Positions 1 to 15,145 of a stretch of 64,000 nucleotides of DNA are shown in pieces (within the stretch, counting starts at the first letter, position 1; every line of letters starts with the position of its first letter). Position numbers and translations under genes: made by a program. The notes below the pieces were generated by a model. That model saw nothing but the letters and a program-made list of their open reading frames with translations. It was not told the origin of the DNA and searched no databases. Source of the DNA: Atherix ibis (lineage: Eukaryota > Arthropoda > Insecta > Diptera > Athericidae); the NCBI GenBank assembly GCA_958298945.1, contig OY282609.1:42608954-42672953 (forward strand), given 5' to 3'.

Positions 1-1921
1 TTCAAGACGTATATTCAGTGGTATTTTTCAAGACGAATATTCAGTGGTATTTTTAAGAGGAATATTCAGTAGTATTTTTCAAGAGGAATATTCAGTAGTA
101 TTTTTCAAGAGGAATATTCAGTAGTATTTTTCAAGAGGAATATTCAGTGGTATTTTTCAAGAGGAATATTCAGTAGTATTTTTCAAGAGGAATATTTAGT
201 AGCATTTTTCAAGAGGAATATTCAGTAGTATTTTTCAAGAGGAATATTCAGTGATATTTTTCAATAGGAATATTCAGTGGTATTTTTCAAGTGGAATAAT
301 CAGTGGTTATTTTCAAGAGGAATATTCAGTGGTATTTTTCAAGAGGAATATTCAGTTGTATTTCGCAAGGGGATAATTCAGTGGTATTTTTCAAGTGGAA
401 TATTCAGTGGTATTTTTCAAGACGAATAATTAGTGGTGTTTTTTAAGAGCAATATTCAGTGGTATTTTTCAAGACGTATGTTCAGTGGTATTTTTCAAGA
501 GGAATATTCAGTGGTATTTTTCAAGAGGAATATTCACTGGTTTTTTTCAAGAGCATTACTCAGTGGTATTTTTCAAGAAGAATATTAAGTGGTATTTTTC
601 AAGAGGAATATTCAGTGGTATTTTTCAAGAGGAACATTCAGTTGTATTTTTCAAGAGGAATATTTAGTAGTATTTTTCAAGAGGAATATTCAGTAGTATT
701 TTTCAAGAGGAATATTCAGTGGTATTTTTCAAGTGGAATATTCAATGGTATTTTTAAGGAGGAATATTCAGTGGTATTTTTCACGAGGAATATTCAGTAG
801 TATTTTTCAAGAGAAATATTTAGTGGTATTTTTCAAGAGGAATATTCAGTAGTATTTTTCAAGAGGAATATTCAGTGGTATTTTTCAATAGGAATATTCA
901 GTGGTATTTTTCAAGTGGAATAATCAGTGGTATTTTTCAAGAGGAATATTCAGTGGTATTTTTCAAGATGAATATTCAGTGTTATTTTTCAAAAGAAATA
1001 TTCAGTGGTATTTTTCAAGAGAAATATTCACCGGTATTTTTCAACAGGAATATTCAGTGGTATTTTTCAAGAGGAATATTCAGTGGTATTTTTCAAGAGG
1101 AATATCAGCGGTATTTTTCAATAGAACTATTCAGTGGTATTTTTCAAGAGGAACAATCCGTGGTATTGTATTTTTCAAAAGGAATATTCAGTGGTATTTT
1201 TCAAAAGGAATATTCAGTGGTATTTTTCAAGAGGAATATTTACTCGTATTTTTCAAGAGGAATATTCAGTTGTATTTTTCAAGAGGAATATTCAGTGGTA
1301 TTTTTCAAGAGGAATATTCAGTAGTATTTTTCAAGAGGAATATTTAGTGGTATTTTTCAAGAGGAATATTCAGTGGTATTTTTCAAGAGGAATATTCAGT
1401 GGTATTTTTCAAGAGGAATATTCAGTCGTATTTTTCAAGACGTATGTTCAGTGGTATTTTTCAAGAAGAATATTCAGTGGTATTTTTTAAGAGGAATATT
1501 AAGTGGTATTTTTCAAGAGGATTATTTACTGGTATTTTTCAAGAGGAATATTCAGTTGTATTTTTCAAGAGGAATATTCAGTGGTATTTTTCAAGAGGAA
1601 TATTCAGTAGTATTTTTCAAGAGGAATATTTAGTGGTATTTTTCAAGAGGAATATTTAGTGGTATTTTTCAAGAGGAATATTCAGTGGTATTTTTCAAGA
1701 GGAACATTCAGTTGTATTTTTCAAGAGGAATATTAAGTGGTATTTTTCAAGAGGAATATTTACTGGTATTTTTCAAGAGGAATATTCAGTTGTATTTTTC
1801 AAGAGGAATATTCAGTGGTATTTTTCAAGAGGAATATTCAGTAGTATTTTTCAAGAGGAATATTTAGTGGTATTTTTCAAGAGGAATATTCTGGGGTATT
1901 TTTCAAGAGGAATATTCAGTC

Positions 1922-4319
1922 GTATTTTTCAAGACGTATGTTCAGTGGTATTTTTCAAGAGAAATATTCAGTGGTATTTTTCAAGAGGAATATTCAGTTG
2001 TATTTTTCAAGAGGAATATTCAATGGTATTTTTCAAGAGGAATATTTAGTAGTATTTGTCAAGAGGAATATATAGTGGTATTTTTCAAGAGGAATATTCA
2101 GTGGTATTTTTCAAGAGGAACATTCAGTTGTATTTTTACAGAGGAATATTAAGTATTATTTTTCAAGAGGAATATTTACTGGTATTTTTCAAGAGGAATA
2201 TTCAGTTGTATTTTTCAAGAGGAATATTCAGTGGTATTTGTCAAGAGGAATATTCAGTAGTATTTTTTAAGAGGAATATTTAGTGGTATTTTTCAAGAGG
2301 AATATTCAGTGGTATTTTTCAAGAGGAATATTGAGTCGTATTTTTCAAGACGTATGTTCAGTGGTATTTTTCAAGAGGAATATTCAGTGGTATTTTTCAA
2401 GAGGAATATTCACTGGTTTTTTTCAAGAGCATTACTCAGTGGTATTTTTCAAGAAGAATACTAAGTGGTATTTTTCAAGAGGAATATTCAGTGGTATTTT
2501 TCAAGAGGAACATTCAGTTGTATTTTTCAAGAGGAATATTAAGTAGGTATTTTTCAAGAGGAATATTTACTGGTATTTTTCAAGAAAAATATTCAGTGGT
2601 ATTTTTCAAGAGGAATATTCACTGGTATTTTTCAAAACGAATATTCAGTGGTATTTTGCAAGATTAATATTCCGTGGTATTTTTCAAGAGGAATATTCAG
2701 TGGTATTTTTTCAAGAGGAATATTCAGTGGTATTTTTCAAGAGGAATATTCAGTGGTATTTTTCAAGAGGAATATTCAGTGGTATTTTTCAAGTGGAATA
2801 TTCAATGGTATTTTTAAGGAGGAATATTCAGTGGTATTTTTCAAGAGGAATATTCACTGGTTTTTTTCAAGAGCATTACTCAGTGGTATTTTTCAAGAAG
2901 AATATTAAGTGGTATTTTTCAAGAGGAATATTCAGTGGTATTTTTCAAGAGGAACATTCAGTTGTATTTTTTAAGAGGAATATTAAGTAGGTATTTTTCA
3001 AGAGGAATATTTACTGGTATTTTTCAAGAAGAATATTCAGTGGTATTTTTCAAGAGGAATATTCACTGGTATTTTTCAAAACGAATATTCAGTGGTATTT
3101 TTCAAGATTAATATTCCGTGGTATTTTTCAAGACGTATGTTCAGTGGTATTTTTCAAGAGAAATATTCAGTGGTATTTTTCAAGAGGAATATTCAGTTGT
3201 ATTTTTCAAGAGGAATATTCAATGGTATTTTTCAAGAGGAATATTCAGTAGTATTTGTCAAGAGGAATATATAGTGGTATTTTTCAAGAGGAATATTCAG
3301 TGGTATTTTTCAAGAGGAACATTCAGTTGTATTTTTACAGAGGAATATTAAGTATTATTTTTCAAGAGGAATATTTACTGGTATTTTTCAAGAGGAATAT
3401 TCAGTTGTATTTTTCAAGAGGAATATTCAGTGGTATTTGTCAAGAGGAATATTCAGTAGTATTTTTTAAGAGGAATATTTAGTGGTATTTTTCAAGAGGA
3501 ATATTCAGTGGTATTTTTCAAGAGGAATATTGAGTCGTATTTTTCAAGACGTATGTTCAGTGGTATTTTTCAAGAGGAATATTCAGTGGTATTTTTCAAG
3601 AGGAATATTCACTGGTTTTTTTCAAGAGCATTACTCAGTGGTATTTTTCAAGAAGAATACTAAGTGGTATTTTTCAAGAGGAATATTCAGTGGTATTTTT
3701 CAAGAGGAACATTCAGTTGTATTTTTCAAGAGGAATATTAAGTAGGTATTTTTCAAGAGGAATATTTACTGGTATTTTTCAAGAAGAATATTCAGTGGTA
3801 TTTTTCAAGAGGAATATTCACTGGTATTTTTCAAAACGAATATTCAGTGGTATTTTGCAAGATTAATATTCCGTGGTATTTTTCAAGAGGAATATTCAGT
3901 GGTATTTTTTCAAGAGGAATATTCAGTGGTATTTTTCAAGAGGAATATTCAGTGGTATTTTTCAAGAGGAATATTCAGTGGTATTTTTCAAGTGGAATAT
4001 TCAATGGTATTTTTAAGGAGGAATATTCAGTGGTATTTTTCAAGAGGAATATTCACTGGTTTTTTTCAAGAGCATTACTCAGTGGTATTTTTCAAGAAGA
4101 ATATTAAGTGGTATTTTTCAAGAGGAATATTCAGTGGTATTTTTCAAGAGGAACATTCAGTTGTATTTTTTAAGAGGAATATTAAGTAGGTATTTTTCAA
4201 GAGGAATATTTACTGGTATTTTTCAAGAAGAATATTCAGTGGTATTTTTCAAGAGGAATATTCACCGGTATTTTTCAAAACGAATATTCAGTGGTATTTT
4301 TCAAGATTAATATTCCGTG
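1922..4319 (+). repeat. Two-copy tandem higher-order repeat, unit 1,199 bp
   Basis: Bases 1922-3120 are repeated almost identically at 3121-4319 (46 monomers plus 3 bp). Shared rare monomers prove the match: ATTTGTCAAGAGGAATATATAG at 2055 and 3254, TTTTTACAGAGG at 2133 and 3332, TTTTGCAAGATTAATATTCC at 2655 and 3854, and an extra-T monomer at 2706 and 3905. The 3 extra bases come from indel monomers inside the unit. Only scattered single-base differences are seen. Confidence 0.9.
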
Positions 4320-4829
4320 GTATTTTTCAAGAGGAATATTCAGTGGTATTTTTCAAGAGGAATATTCAGTGGTATTTTTCAAGAGGAATATTCAGTGGTA
4401 TTTTTCAAGAGGAATATTCAGTGGTATTTTTCAAGTGGAATATTCAATGGTATTTTTAAGGAGGAATATTCAGTGGTATTTTTCAAGAGGAATATTCAGT
4501 AGTATTTTTCAAGACGAATATTTAGTGGTATTTTTCAAGAGGAATATTCAGTAGTATTTTTCAAGAGGAATATTCAGTGGTATTTTTCAAGATGAATATT
4601 CAGTGTTATTTTTCAAAAGAAATATTCAGTGGTATTTTTCAAGAGAAATATTCAGCGGTATTTTTCAACAGGAATTTTCAGTGGTATTTTTCAAAAGGAA
4701 TATTCAGTGGTATTTTTCAAGAGGAATATCAGCGGTATTTTTCAATAAAAGTATTCAGTGGTATTTTTCAAGAGGAACATTCCGTGGTATTGTATTTTTC
4801 AAAAGGAATATTCAGTGGTATTTTTCAAA

Positions 4830-7800
4830 AGGAATATTCAGTGGTATTTTTCAAGAGGAATATTTACTGGTACTTTTCAAGAGGAATATTCAGTTGTATT
4901 TTTCAAGAGGAATATTCAGTGGTATTTTTCAAGAGGAATATTCAGTAGCATTTTTCAAGAGGAATATTTAGTGGTATTTTTCAAGAGGAATATTCAGTGG
5001 TATTTTTCAAGACGAATATTCAGTGGTATTTTTTAAGAGGAATATTCAGTAGTATTTTTCAAGACGTATATTCAGTGGTATTTTTCAAGACGAATATTCA
5101 GTGGTATTTTTAAGAGGAATATTCAGTAGTATTTTTCAAGACGTATATTCAGTGGTATTTTTCAAGAGCAATATTCAGTGGTATTTTTCAAGAGGAATAT
5201 TCAGTGGTATTTTTGAAGAGGAATATTCAGTGGTATTTTTCAAGAGGAATATTCAGTAGTATTTTTCAAGAGGAATATTCAGTGGTATTTTTCAAGAGGA
5301 ATATTAAGTGGTATTTTTCAAGTGGAATATTCAGTGGTATTTTTCAAGAGGAATATTCAGTAGTATTTTTCAAGAGGAATATTTAGTGGTATTTTTCAAG
5401 AGGAATATTCAGTAGTATTTTTCAAGAGGAATATTCAGTGATATTTTTCAATAGGAATATTCAGTGGTATTTTTCAAGTGGAATAATCAGTGGTTATTTT
5501 CAAGAGGAATATTCAGTGGTATTTTTCAAGAGGAATATTCAGTTGTATTTCGCAAGGGGATAATTCAGTGGTATTTTTCAAGTGGAATATTCAGTGGTAT
5601 TTTTCAAGACGAATAATTAGTGGTATTTTTTAAGAGCAATATTCAGTGGTATTTTTCAAGACGTATGTTCAGTGGTATTTTTCAAGAGGAATATTCAGTG
5701 GTATTTTTCAAGAGGAATATTCACTGGTTTTTTTCAAGAGCATTACTCAGTGGTATTTTTCAAGAAGAATATTAAGTGGTATTTTTCAAGAGGAATATTC
5801 AGTGGTATTTTTTAAGAGGAATATTCAGTAGTATTTTTCAAGACGTATATTCAGTGGTATTTTTCAAGACGAATATTCAGTGGTATTTTTAAGAGGAATA
5901 TTCAGTAGTATTTTTCAAGACGTATATTCAGTGGTATTTTTCAAGAGCAATATTCAGTGGTATTTTTCAAGAGGAATATTCAGTGGTATTTTTCAAGAGG
6001 AATATTAAGTAGCTATTTGTCAAGAGGAATATTTACTGGTATTTTTCAAGAAGAATATTCAGTGGTATTTTTCAAGAGGAATATTAAGTGGTATTTTTCA
6101 AGAGGAATATTTACTGGTATTTTTCAAGAGGAATATTCAGTTGTATTTTTCAAGAGGAATATTCAGTGGTATTTTTCAAGAGGAATATTCAGTAGTATTT
6201 TTCAAGAGGAATATTTAGTGGTATTTTTCAAGAGGAATATTTAGTGGTATTTTTCAAGAGGAATATTCAGTGGTATTTTTCAAGAGGAATATTCAGTTGT
6301 ATTTTTCAAGAGGAATATTAAGTGGTATTTTTCAAGAGGAATATGTACTGGTATTTTTCAAGAGGAATATTCAGTTGTATTTTTCAAGAGGATTATTCAG
6401 TGGTATTTTTCAAGAGGAATATTCAGTAGTATTTTTCAAGAGGAATATTTAGTGGTATTTTTCAAGAGGATCATTCAGTGGTATTTTTCAAGAGGAATAT
6501 TCAGTCGTATTTTTCAAGACGTATGTTCAGTGGTATTTTTCAAGAGGAATATTCAGTTGTATTTTTCAAGAGGAAAATTCAGTTGTATTTTTCAAGAGGA
6601 ATATTCAATGGTATTTTTCAAGAGGAATATTCAGTAGTATTTTTCAAGAGGAATATTTAGTGGTATTTTTCAAGAGGAATATTCAGTGGTATTTTTCAAG
6701 AGGAACATTCAGTTGTATTTTTCAAGAGGAATATTAAGTGGTATTTTTCAAGAGGAATATTTAGTGGTATTTTTCAAGAGGAATATTCAGTAGTATTTTT
6801 CAAGAGGAATATTTAGTGGTATTTTTCAAGAGGAATATTCAGTGGTATTTTTCAAGAGGAATATTCAGTCGTATTTTTCAAGACGTATGTTCAGTGGTAT
6901 TTTTCAAGAGGAATATTCAGTGGTATTTTTCAAGAAGAATATTCACTGGTTTTTTTTCAAGAGCATTACTCAGTGGTATTTTTCAAGAAGAATATTAAGT
7001 GGTATTTTTCAAGAGGAATATTCAGTGGTATTTTTCAAGAGGAACATTCAGTTGTATTTTTCAAGAGGAATATTAAGTAGGTATTTTTCAAGAGGAATAT
7101 TTACTGGTATTTTTCAAGAAGAATATTCAGTTGTATTTTTCAAGAGGAATATTCAGTGGTATTTTTCAAGAGGAATATTCAGTCGTATTTTTCAAGACGT
7201 ATGTTCAGTGGTATTTTTCAAGAGGAATATTCAGTGGTATTTTTCAAGAAGAATATTCACTGGTTTTTTTTCAAGAGCATTACTCAGTGGTATTTTTCAA
7301 GAAGAATATTAAGTGGTATTTTTCAAGAGGAATATTCAGTGGTATTTTTCAAGAGGAACATTCAGTTGTATTTTTCAAGAGAAATATTAAGTAGGTATTT
7401 TTCAAGAGGAATATTTACTGGTATTTTTCAAGAAGAATATTCAGTTGTATTTTTCAAGTGGAATATTCACTGGTATTTTTCAAAACGAATATTCAGTGGT
7501 ATTTTTCAAGATTAATATTCCGTGGTATTTTTCAAGAGGAATATTCAGTTGTATTTTTTAAGAGGAATATTCAGTGGTATTTTTCAAGAGGAATATTCAA
7601 GGGTATTTTTCAAGAGGAATATTCAGTGGTATTTTTCAAGTAGAATATTCAATGGTATTTTTAAGGAGGAATATTCAGTGGTATTTTTCAAGAGGAATAT
7701 TCAGTAGTATTTTTCAAGAGGAATATTTAGTGGTATTTTTCAAGAGGAATATCCAGTAGTATTTTTCAAGAAGAATATTCAGTGGTATTTTTCAATAGGA

Positions 7801-10800
7801 ATACTCAGTGGTATTTTTCAAATGGTATAATCAGTGGTATTTTTCAAGAGGAATATTCAGTGGTATTTTTCAAGATGAATATTCAGTGTTATTTTTCAAA
7901 AGAAATATTCAGTGGTATTTTTCAAGAGAAATATTCAGCGGTATTTTTCAACAGGAATATTCAGTGGTATTTTTCAAGAGGAATATTCAGTGGTATTTTT
8001 CAAGAGAAATTTCAGCGGTATTTTTCAATAGAACTATTCAGTGGTATTTTTCAAAAGGAACAATCTGTGGTATTGTATTTTTCAAAAGGAATATTCAGTG
8101 GTATTTTTCAAAAGGAATATTCAGTGGTATTTTTAAAGAGGAATATTTGTGGTATTTTTCAAGACGAATATTCAGTGGTATTTTTTAAGAGGAATATTCA
8201 GTAGTATTTTTCAAGACGAATATTCAGTGTTATTTTTCTAAAGGAATATTCAGTGGTATTTTTCAAAAGGAATATTCAGTGGTATTTTTCAAGAGGAATA
8301 TTTACTGGTACTTTTCAAGAGGAATATTCAGTTGTATTTTTCAAGAGGAATATTCAGTGGTATTTTTCAAGAGGAATATTCAGTAGCATTTTTCAAGAGG
8401 AATATTTAGTGGTATTTTTCAAGAGGAATATTCAGTGGTATTTTTCAAGACGAATATTCAGTGGTATTTTTTAAGAGGAATATTCAGTAGTATTTTTCAA
8501 GACGTATATTCAGTGGTATTTTTCAAGACGAATATTCAGTGGTATTTTTAAGAGGAATATTCAGTAGTATTTTTCAAGAGGAATATTCAGTGGTATTTTT
8601 CAAGAGGAATATTCAGTAGTATTTTTCAAGAGGAATATTCAGTGGTATTTTTCAAGAGGAATATTCAGTAGTATTTTTCAAGAGGAATATTTAGTAGTAT
8701 TTTTCAAGAGGAATATTCAGTAGTATTTTTCAAGAGGAATATTCAGTGATATTTTTCAATAGGAATATTCAGTGGTATTTTTCAAGTGGAATAATCAGTG
8801 GTTATTTTAAAGAGGAATATTCAGTGGTATTTTTCAAGAGGAATATTCAGTTGTATTTCGCAAGGGGATAATTCAGTGGTATTTTTCAAGTGGAATATTC
8901 AGTGGTATTTTTCAAGACGAATAATTAGTGGTATTTTTTAAGAGCAATATTCAGTGGTATTTTTCAAGACGTATGTTCAGTGGTATTTTTCAAGAGGAAT
9001 ATTCAGTGGTATTTTTCAAGAGGAATATTCACTGGTTTTTTTCAAGAGCATTACTCAGTGGTATTTTTCAAGAAGAATATTAAGTGGTATTTTTCAAGAG
9101 GAATATTCAGTGGTATTTTTCAAGAGGAACATTCAGTTGTATTTTTCAAGAGGAATATTAAGTAGCTATTTGTCAAGAGGAATATTTACTGGTATTTTTC
9201 AAGAAGAATATTCAGTGGTATTTTTCAAGAGGAATATTAAGTGGTATTTTTCAAGAGGAATATTTACTGGTATTTTTCAAGAGGAATATTCAGTTGTATT
9301 TTTCAAGAGGAATATTCAGTGGTATTTTTCAAGAGGAATATTCAGTAGTATTTTTCAAGAGGAATATTAAGTGGTATTTTTCAAGAGGAATATTTAGTGG
9401 TATTTTTCAAGAGGAATATTCAGTGGTATTTTTCAAGAGGAATATTCAGTTGTATTTTTCAAGAGGAATATTAAGTGGTATTTTTCAAGAGGAATATTTA
9501 CTGGTATTTTTCAAGAGGAATATTCAGTTGTATTTTTTAAGAGGATTATTCAGTGGTATTTTTCAAAAGGAATATTCAGTAGTATTTTTCAAGAGGAATA
9601 TTTAGTGGTATTTTTCAAGAGGATCATTCAGTGGTATTTTTCAAGAGGAATATTCAGTCGTATTTTTCAAGACGTATGTTCAGTGGTATTTTTCAAGAGG
9701 AATATTCAGTTGTATTTTTCAAGAGGAATATTCAGTTGTATTTTTCAAGAGGAATATTCAATGGTATTTTTCAAGAGGAATATTCAGTAGTATTTTTCAA
9801 GAGGAATATTTAGTGGTATTTTTCAAGAGGAATATTCAGTGGTATTTTTCAAGAGGAACATTCAGTTGTATTTTTCAAGAGGAATATTAAGTGGTATTTT
9901 TCAAGAGGAATATTTAGTGGTATTTTTCAAGAGGAATATTCAGTAGTATTTTTCAAGAGGAATATTTAGTGGTATTTTTCAAGAGGAATATTCAGTGGTA
10001 TTTTTCAAGAGGAATATTCAGTCGTATTTTTCAAGACGTATGTTCAGTGGTATTTTTCAAGAGGAATATTCAGTGGTATTTTTCAAGAAGAATATTCACT
10101 GGTTTTTTTTCAAGAGCATTACTCAGTGGTATTTTTCAAGAAGAATATTAAGTGGTATTTTTCAAGAGGAATATTCAGTGGTATTTTTCAAGAGGAACAT
10201 TCAGTTGTATTTTTCAAGAGGAATATTAAGTAGGTATTTTTCAAGAGGAATATTTACTGGTATTTTTCAAGAAGAATATTCAGTTGTATTTTTCAAGTGG
10301 AATATTCACTGGTACTTTTCAAAACGAATATTCTGTGGTATTTTTCAAAATAATATTCCGTGGTATTTTTCAAGAGGAATATTCAGTTGTATTTTTTAAG
10401 AGGAATATTCAGTGGTATTTTTCAAGAGGAATATTCAGTGGTATTTTTCAAGAGGAATATTCAGTGGTATTTTTCAAGTAGAATATTCAATGGTATTTTT
10501 AAGGAGGAATATTCAGTGGTATTTTTCAAGAGGAATATTCAGTAGTATTTTTCAAGAGGAATATTTAGTGGTATTTTTCAAGAGGAATATTCAGTAGTAT
10601 TTTTCAAGAAGAATATTCAGTGGTATTTTTCAATAGGAATACTCAGTGGTATTTTTCAAGTGGTATAATCAGTGGTATTTTTCAAGAGGAATATTCAGTG
10701 GTATTTTTCAAGATGAATATTCAGTGTTATTTTTCAAAAGAAATATTCAGTGGTATTTTTCAAGAGAAATATTCAGCGGTATTTTTCAACAGGAATATTC

Positions 10801-11060
10801 AGTGGTATTTTTCAAGAGGAATATTCAGTGGTATTTTTCAAGAGGAATATCAGCGGTATTTTTCAATAGAACTATTCAGTGGTATTTTTCAAGAGGAACA
10901 ATCTGTGGTATTGTATTTTTCAAAAGGAATATTCAGTGGTATTTTTCAAAAGGAATATTCAGTGGTATTTTTAAAGAGGAATATTTGTGGTATTTTTCAA
11001 GACGAATATTCAGTGGTATTTTTTAAGAAGAATATTCAGTAGTATTTTTCAAGACGAATA
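4830..11060 (+). repeat. Large diverged tandem duplication, about 3.4 kb unit
   Basis: A segment from about 4,830 to 8,230 is repeated at about 8,270 to 11,060. The offset between matching positions drops stepwise from 3,438 to 3,308, 3,153 and 2,838 bp. The second copy has therefore lost blocks of whole monomers (for example 155 and 315 bp). Shared marks include GACGTATG monomers, GAGCATTACTCAG monomers and the 31-bp indel block near 8,070 and 10,905. Boundaries are approximate. Confidence 0.7.
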
Positions 11061-13830
11061 TTCAGTGGTATTTTTTAAGAGGAATATTCAGTAGTATTTT
11101 TCAAGACGTATATTCAGTGGTATTTTTCAAGAGGAATATTCAGTGGTATTTTTCAAGAGGAATATTCAGTGGTATTTTTGAAGAGGAATATTCAGTGGTA
11201 TTTTTCAAGAGGAATATTCAGTAGTATTTTTCAAGAGGAATATTCAGTGGTATTTTTCAAGAGGAATATTAAGTGGTATTTTTCAAGTGGAATATTCAGT
11301 GGTATTTTTTAAGAGGAATATTCAGTGGTATTTTTCAAGAGGAATATTCAGTAGTATTTTTCAAGAGGAATATTCAGTGGTATTTTTCAATAGGAATATT
11401 CAGTGGTATTTCGCAAGGGGATAATTCAGTGGTGTTTTTCAAGTGGAATATTCAGTGGTATTTTTCAAGACGAATAATTAGTGGTATTTTTTAAGAGCAA
11501 TATTCAGTGTTATTTTTCAAGAGGATTATTCAGTGGTAATTTTCAAGAGGAATATTCAGTAGTATTTTTAAAGAGGAATATTCAATGGTATTTTTCAAGA
11601 GGAATATTCAGTAGTATTTTTCAAGAGGAATATTTAGTGGTATTTTTCAAGAGGAATATTCAGTGGTATTTTTCAAGAGGAACATTCAGTTGTATTTTTC
11701 AAGAGGAATATTAAGTGGTATTTTTCAAGAGGAATATTTACTGGTATTTTTCAAAAGGAACATTCAGTTGTATTTTTCAAGAGGAATATTCAGTGGTATT
11801 TTTCAAGAGGAATATTCAGTAGTATTTTTCAAGAGGAATATTTAGTGGTATTTTTCAAGAGGAATATTCAGTGGTATTTTTTAAGAGGAATATTCAGTCG
11901 TATTTTTCAAGACGTATGTTCAGTGGTATTTTTCAAAAGGAATATTTACTGGTATTTTTCAAGAGGAATATTCAGTTGTATTTTTCAAGAGGAATATTCA
12001 GTGGTATTTTTCAAGAGGAATATTCAGTAGTATTTTTTAAGAGGAATATTTAGTGGTATTTTTCAAGAGGAATATTCAGTGGTATTTTTCAAGAGGAATA
12101 TTCAGTCGTATTTTTCAAGACGTATGTTCAGTGGTATTTTTCAAGAGGAATATTCAGTCGTATTTTTCAAGACGTATGTTCAGTGGTATTTTTCAAGAGC
12201 GTTACTCAGTGGTATTTTTCAAGAAGTATATTAAGTGGTATTTTTCAAGAGGAATATTCAGTGGTATTTTTCAAGAGGAACATTCAGTTGTATTTTTCAA
12301 GAGGAATATTAAGTAGGCATTTTTCAAGAGGAATATTTACTGGTATTTTTCAAGAAGAATATTCAGTGGTATTTTTCAAGAGGTATATTAAGTGGTATTT
12401 TTCAAGAGGAATATTCACTGGTTTTTTTCAAGAGCATTACTCAGTGGTATTTTTCAAGAAGTATATTAAGTGGTATTTTTCAAGAGGAATATTCCGTGGT
12501 ATTTTTCAAGAGGAATATTCAGTGGTATTTTTCAAGTAGAATATTCAATGGTATTTTTAAGGAGAAATATTCACTGCTATTTTTCAAGAGGAATATTCAG
12601 TAGTATTTTTCAAGAGCAATATTTAGTGGTATTTTTCAAGAGGAATATTCAGTAGTATTTTTCAAGAGGAATATTCAGTGGTATTTTTCAATAGAAATAC
12701 TCAGTGGTATTTTTCAAGTGGAATAATCAGTGGTATTTTTCAAGAGGAATATTCAGTGGTATTTTTCAAGATGAATATTCAGTGTTATTTTTCAAAAGAA
12801 ATATTCAGTGGTATTTTTCAAGAGAAATATTCAGCGGTATTTTTCAACAGGAATATTCAGTGGTATTTTTCAAGAGGAATATTCAGTGGTATTTTTCAAG
12901 AGGAATATCAGCGATATTTTTCAATAGAACTATTCAGTGGTATTTTTCAAGAGGAACAATCCGTGGTATTGTATTTTTCAAAAGGAATATTCAGTGGTGT
13001 TTTTCAAAAGGAATATTCAGTGGTATTTTTAAAGAGGAATATTTGTGGTATTTTTCAAGACAAATATTCAGTGGTATATTTTAAGAGTAATATTCAGTAG
13101 TATTTTTCAAGACGAATATTCAGTGGTATTTTTTAAGAGGAATATTCAGTAGAATTTTTCAAGACGTATATTCAGTGGTATTTTTCAAGAGGAATATTCA
13201 GTGGTATTTTTCAAGAGGAATATTCAGTGGTATTTTTGAAGAGGAATATTCAGTGGTATTTTTCAAGAGGAATATTCAGTAGTATTTTTCAAGAGGAATA
13301 TTCAGTGGTATTTTTCAAGAGGAATATTAAGAGGTATTTTTCAAGTGGAATATTCAGTGGTATTTTTTAAGAGGAATATTCAGTGGTATTTTTCAAGAGG
13401 AATATTCAGTAGTATTTTTCAAGAGGAATATTTAGTGGTGTTTTTCAAGAGGAATATTCAGTAGTATTTTTCAAGAGGAATATTCAGTGGTATTTTTCAA
13501 TAGGAATATTCAGTGGTATTTTTCAAGTGGAATAATCAGTGGTTATTTTCAAGAGGACTATTCAGTGGTATTTTTCAAGAGGAATATTCAGTTGTATTTC
13601 GCAAGGGGATAATTCAGTGGTATTTTTCAAGTGGAATATTCAGTGGTATTTTTCAAGACGAATAATTAGTAGTATTTTTTAAGAGCAATATTCAGTGGTA
13701 TTTTTCAAGAGGAATATTCAGTGGTAATTTTCAAGGGGAATATTCAGTAGTATTTTTAAAGAGGAATATTCAATGGTATTTTTCAAGAGGAATATTCAGT
13801 AGTATTTTTCAAGAGGAATATTTAGTGGTA
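10430..13830 (+). repeat. Duplicated block, offset 2,058 to 2,188 bp
   Basis: About 10,430-11,640 reappears at about 12,488-13,830. The offset is 2,058 bp through the indel block near 10,905 and 12,963. It becomes 2,188 bp (plus five monomers) by the TTTCGCAAGGGG monomers at 11,409 and 13,597. It is therefore a further partial copy of the preceding duplication. Confidence 0.65.
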
Positions 13831-15145
13831 TTTTTCAAGAGGAATATTCAGTAGTATTTTTCAAGAGGAATATTTAGTGGTATTTTTCAAGAGGAATATT
13901 CAGTGGTATTTTTCAAGAGGAATATTCAGTCGTATTTTTCAAGACGTATGTTCAGTGGTATTTTTCAACAGGAATATTCAGTGGTATTTTTCAAGAGGAA
14001 TATTCACTGGTTTTTTTCAAGAGGAATATTCAGTCGTATTTTTCAAGACGTATGTTCAGTGGTATTTTTCAAGAGGAATATTCAGTATTATTTTTCAAGA
14101 GGAATATTTAGTGGTATTTTTCAAGAGGAATATTCAGTGGTATTTTTCAAGAGGAATATTCAGTCGTATTTTTCAAGACGTATATTCAGTGGTATTTTTC
14201 AAGAGGAATATTCAGTGGTATTTTTCAAGAGGAATATTCACTGGTTTTTTTCAAGAGCATTACTCAGTAGTATTTTTCAAGAAGAATATTAAGTGGTATT
14301 TTTCAAGAGGAATATTCAGTGGTATTTTTCAAGAGGAACATTCAGTTGTATTTTTCAAGAGGAATATTAAGTAGGTATTTTTCAAGAGGAATATTTACTG
14401 GTATTTTTCAAGAAGAATATTCAGTGGTATTTTTCAAGAGGAATATTCACTGGTATTTTTCAACACGAATATTCAGTGGTATTTTTCAAGATTAATATTC
14501 CGTGGTATTTTTCAAGAGGAATATTCAGTAGTATTTTTCAAGAGGAATATTCAGTGGTATTTTTCAAGAGGAATATTCAGTAGTATTTTTCAAGAGGAAT
14601 ATTTAGTGGTATTTTTCAAGAGGAATATTCAGTAGTATTTTTCAAGAGGAATATTCAGTGGTATTTTTCAATAGGAATATTCAGTGGTATTTTTCAAGAG
14701 GAATATTCAGTTGTATTTCGCAAGGGGATAATTCAGTGGTATTTTTCAAGTGGAATATTCAGTGGTATTTTTCAAGACGAATAATTAGTGGTATTTTTTA
14801 AGAGCAATATTCGGTTGTATTTTTCAAGAGGAATATTCAGTGGTATTTTTCAAGTGGAATATTCAATGGTATTTTTAAGGAGGAATATTCAGTGGTATTT
14901 TTCAAGAGGAATATTCAGTAGTATTTTTCAAGAGGAATATTTAGTGGTATTTTTCAAGAGGAATATTCAGTGGTATTTTTCAAGAGGAATATTCACTGTT
15001 TTTTTTCAAGAGCATTACTCAGTGGTATTTTTCAAGAAGAATATTAAGTGGTATTTTTCAAGAGGAATATTCAGTGGTATTTTTCAAGAGGAATATTCAC
15101 TGGTATTTTTCAAAACGAATATTCAGTGGTATTTTTCAAGATTAA

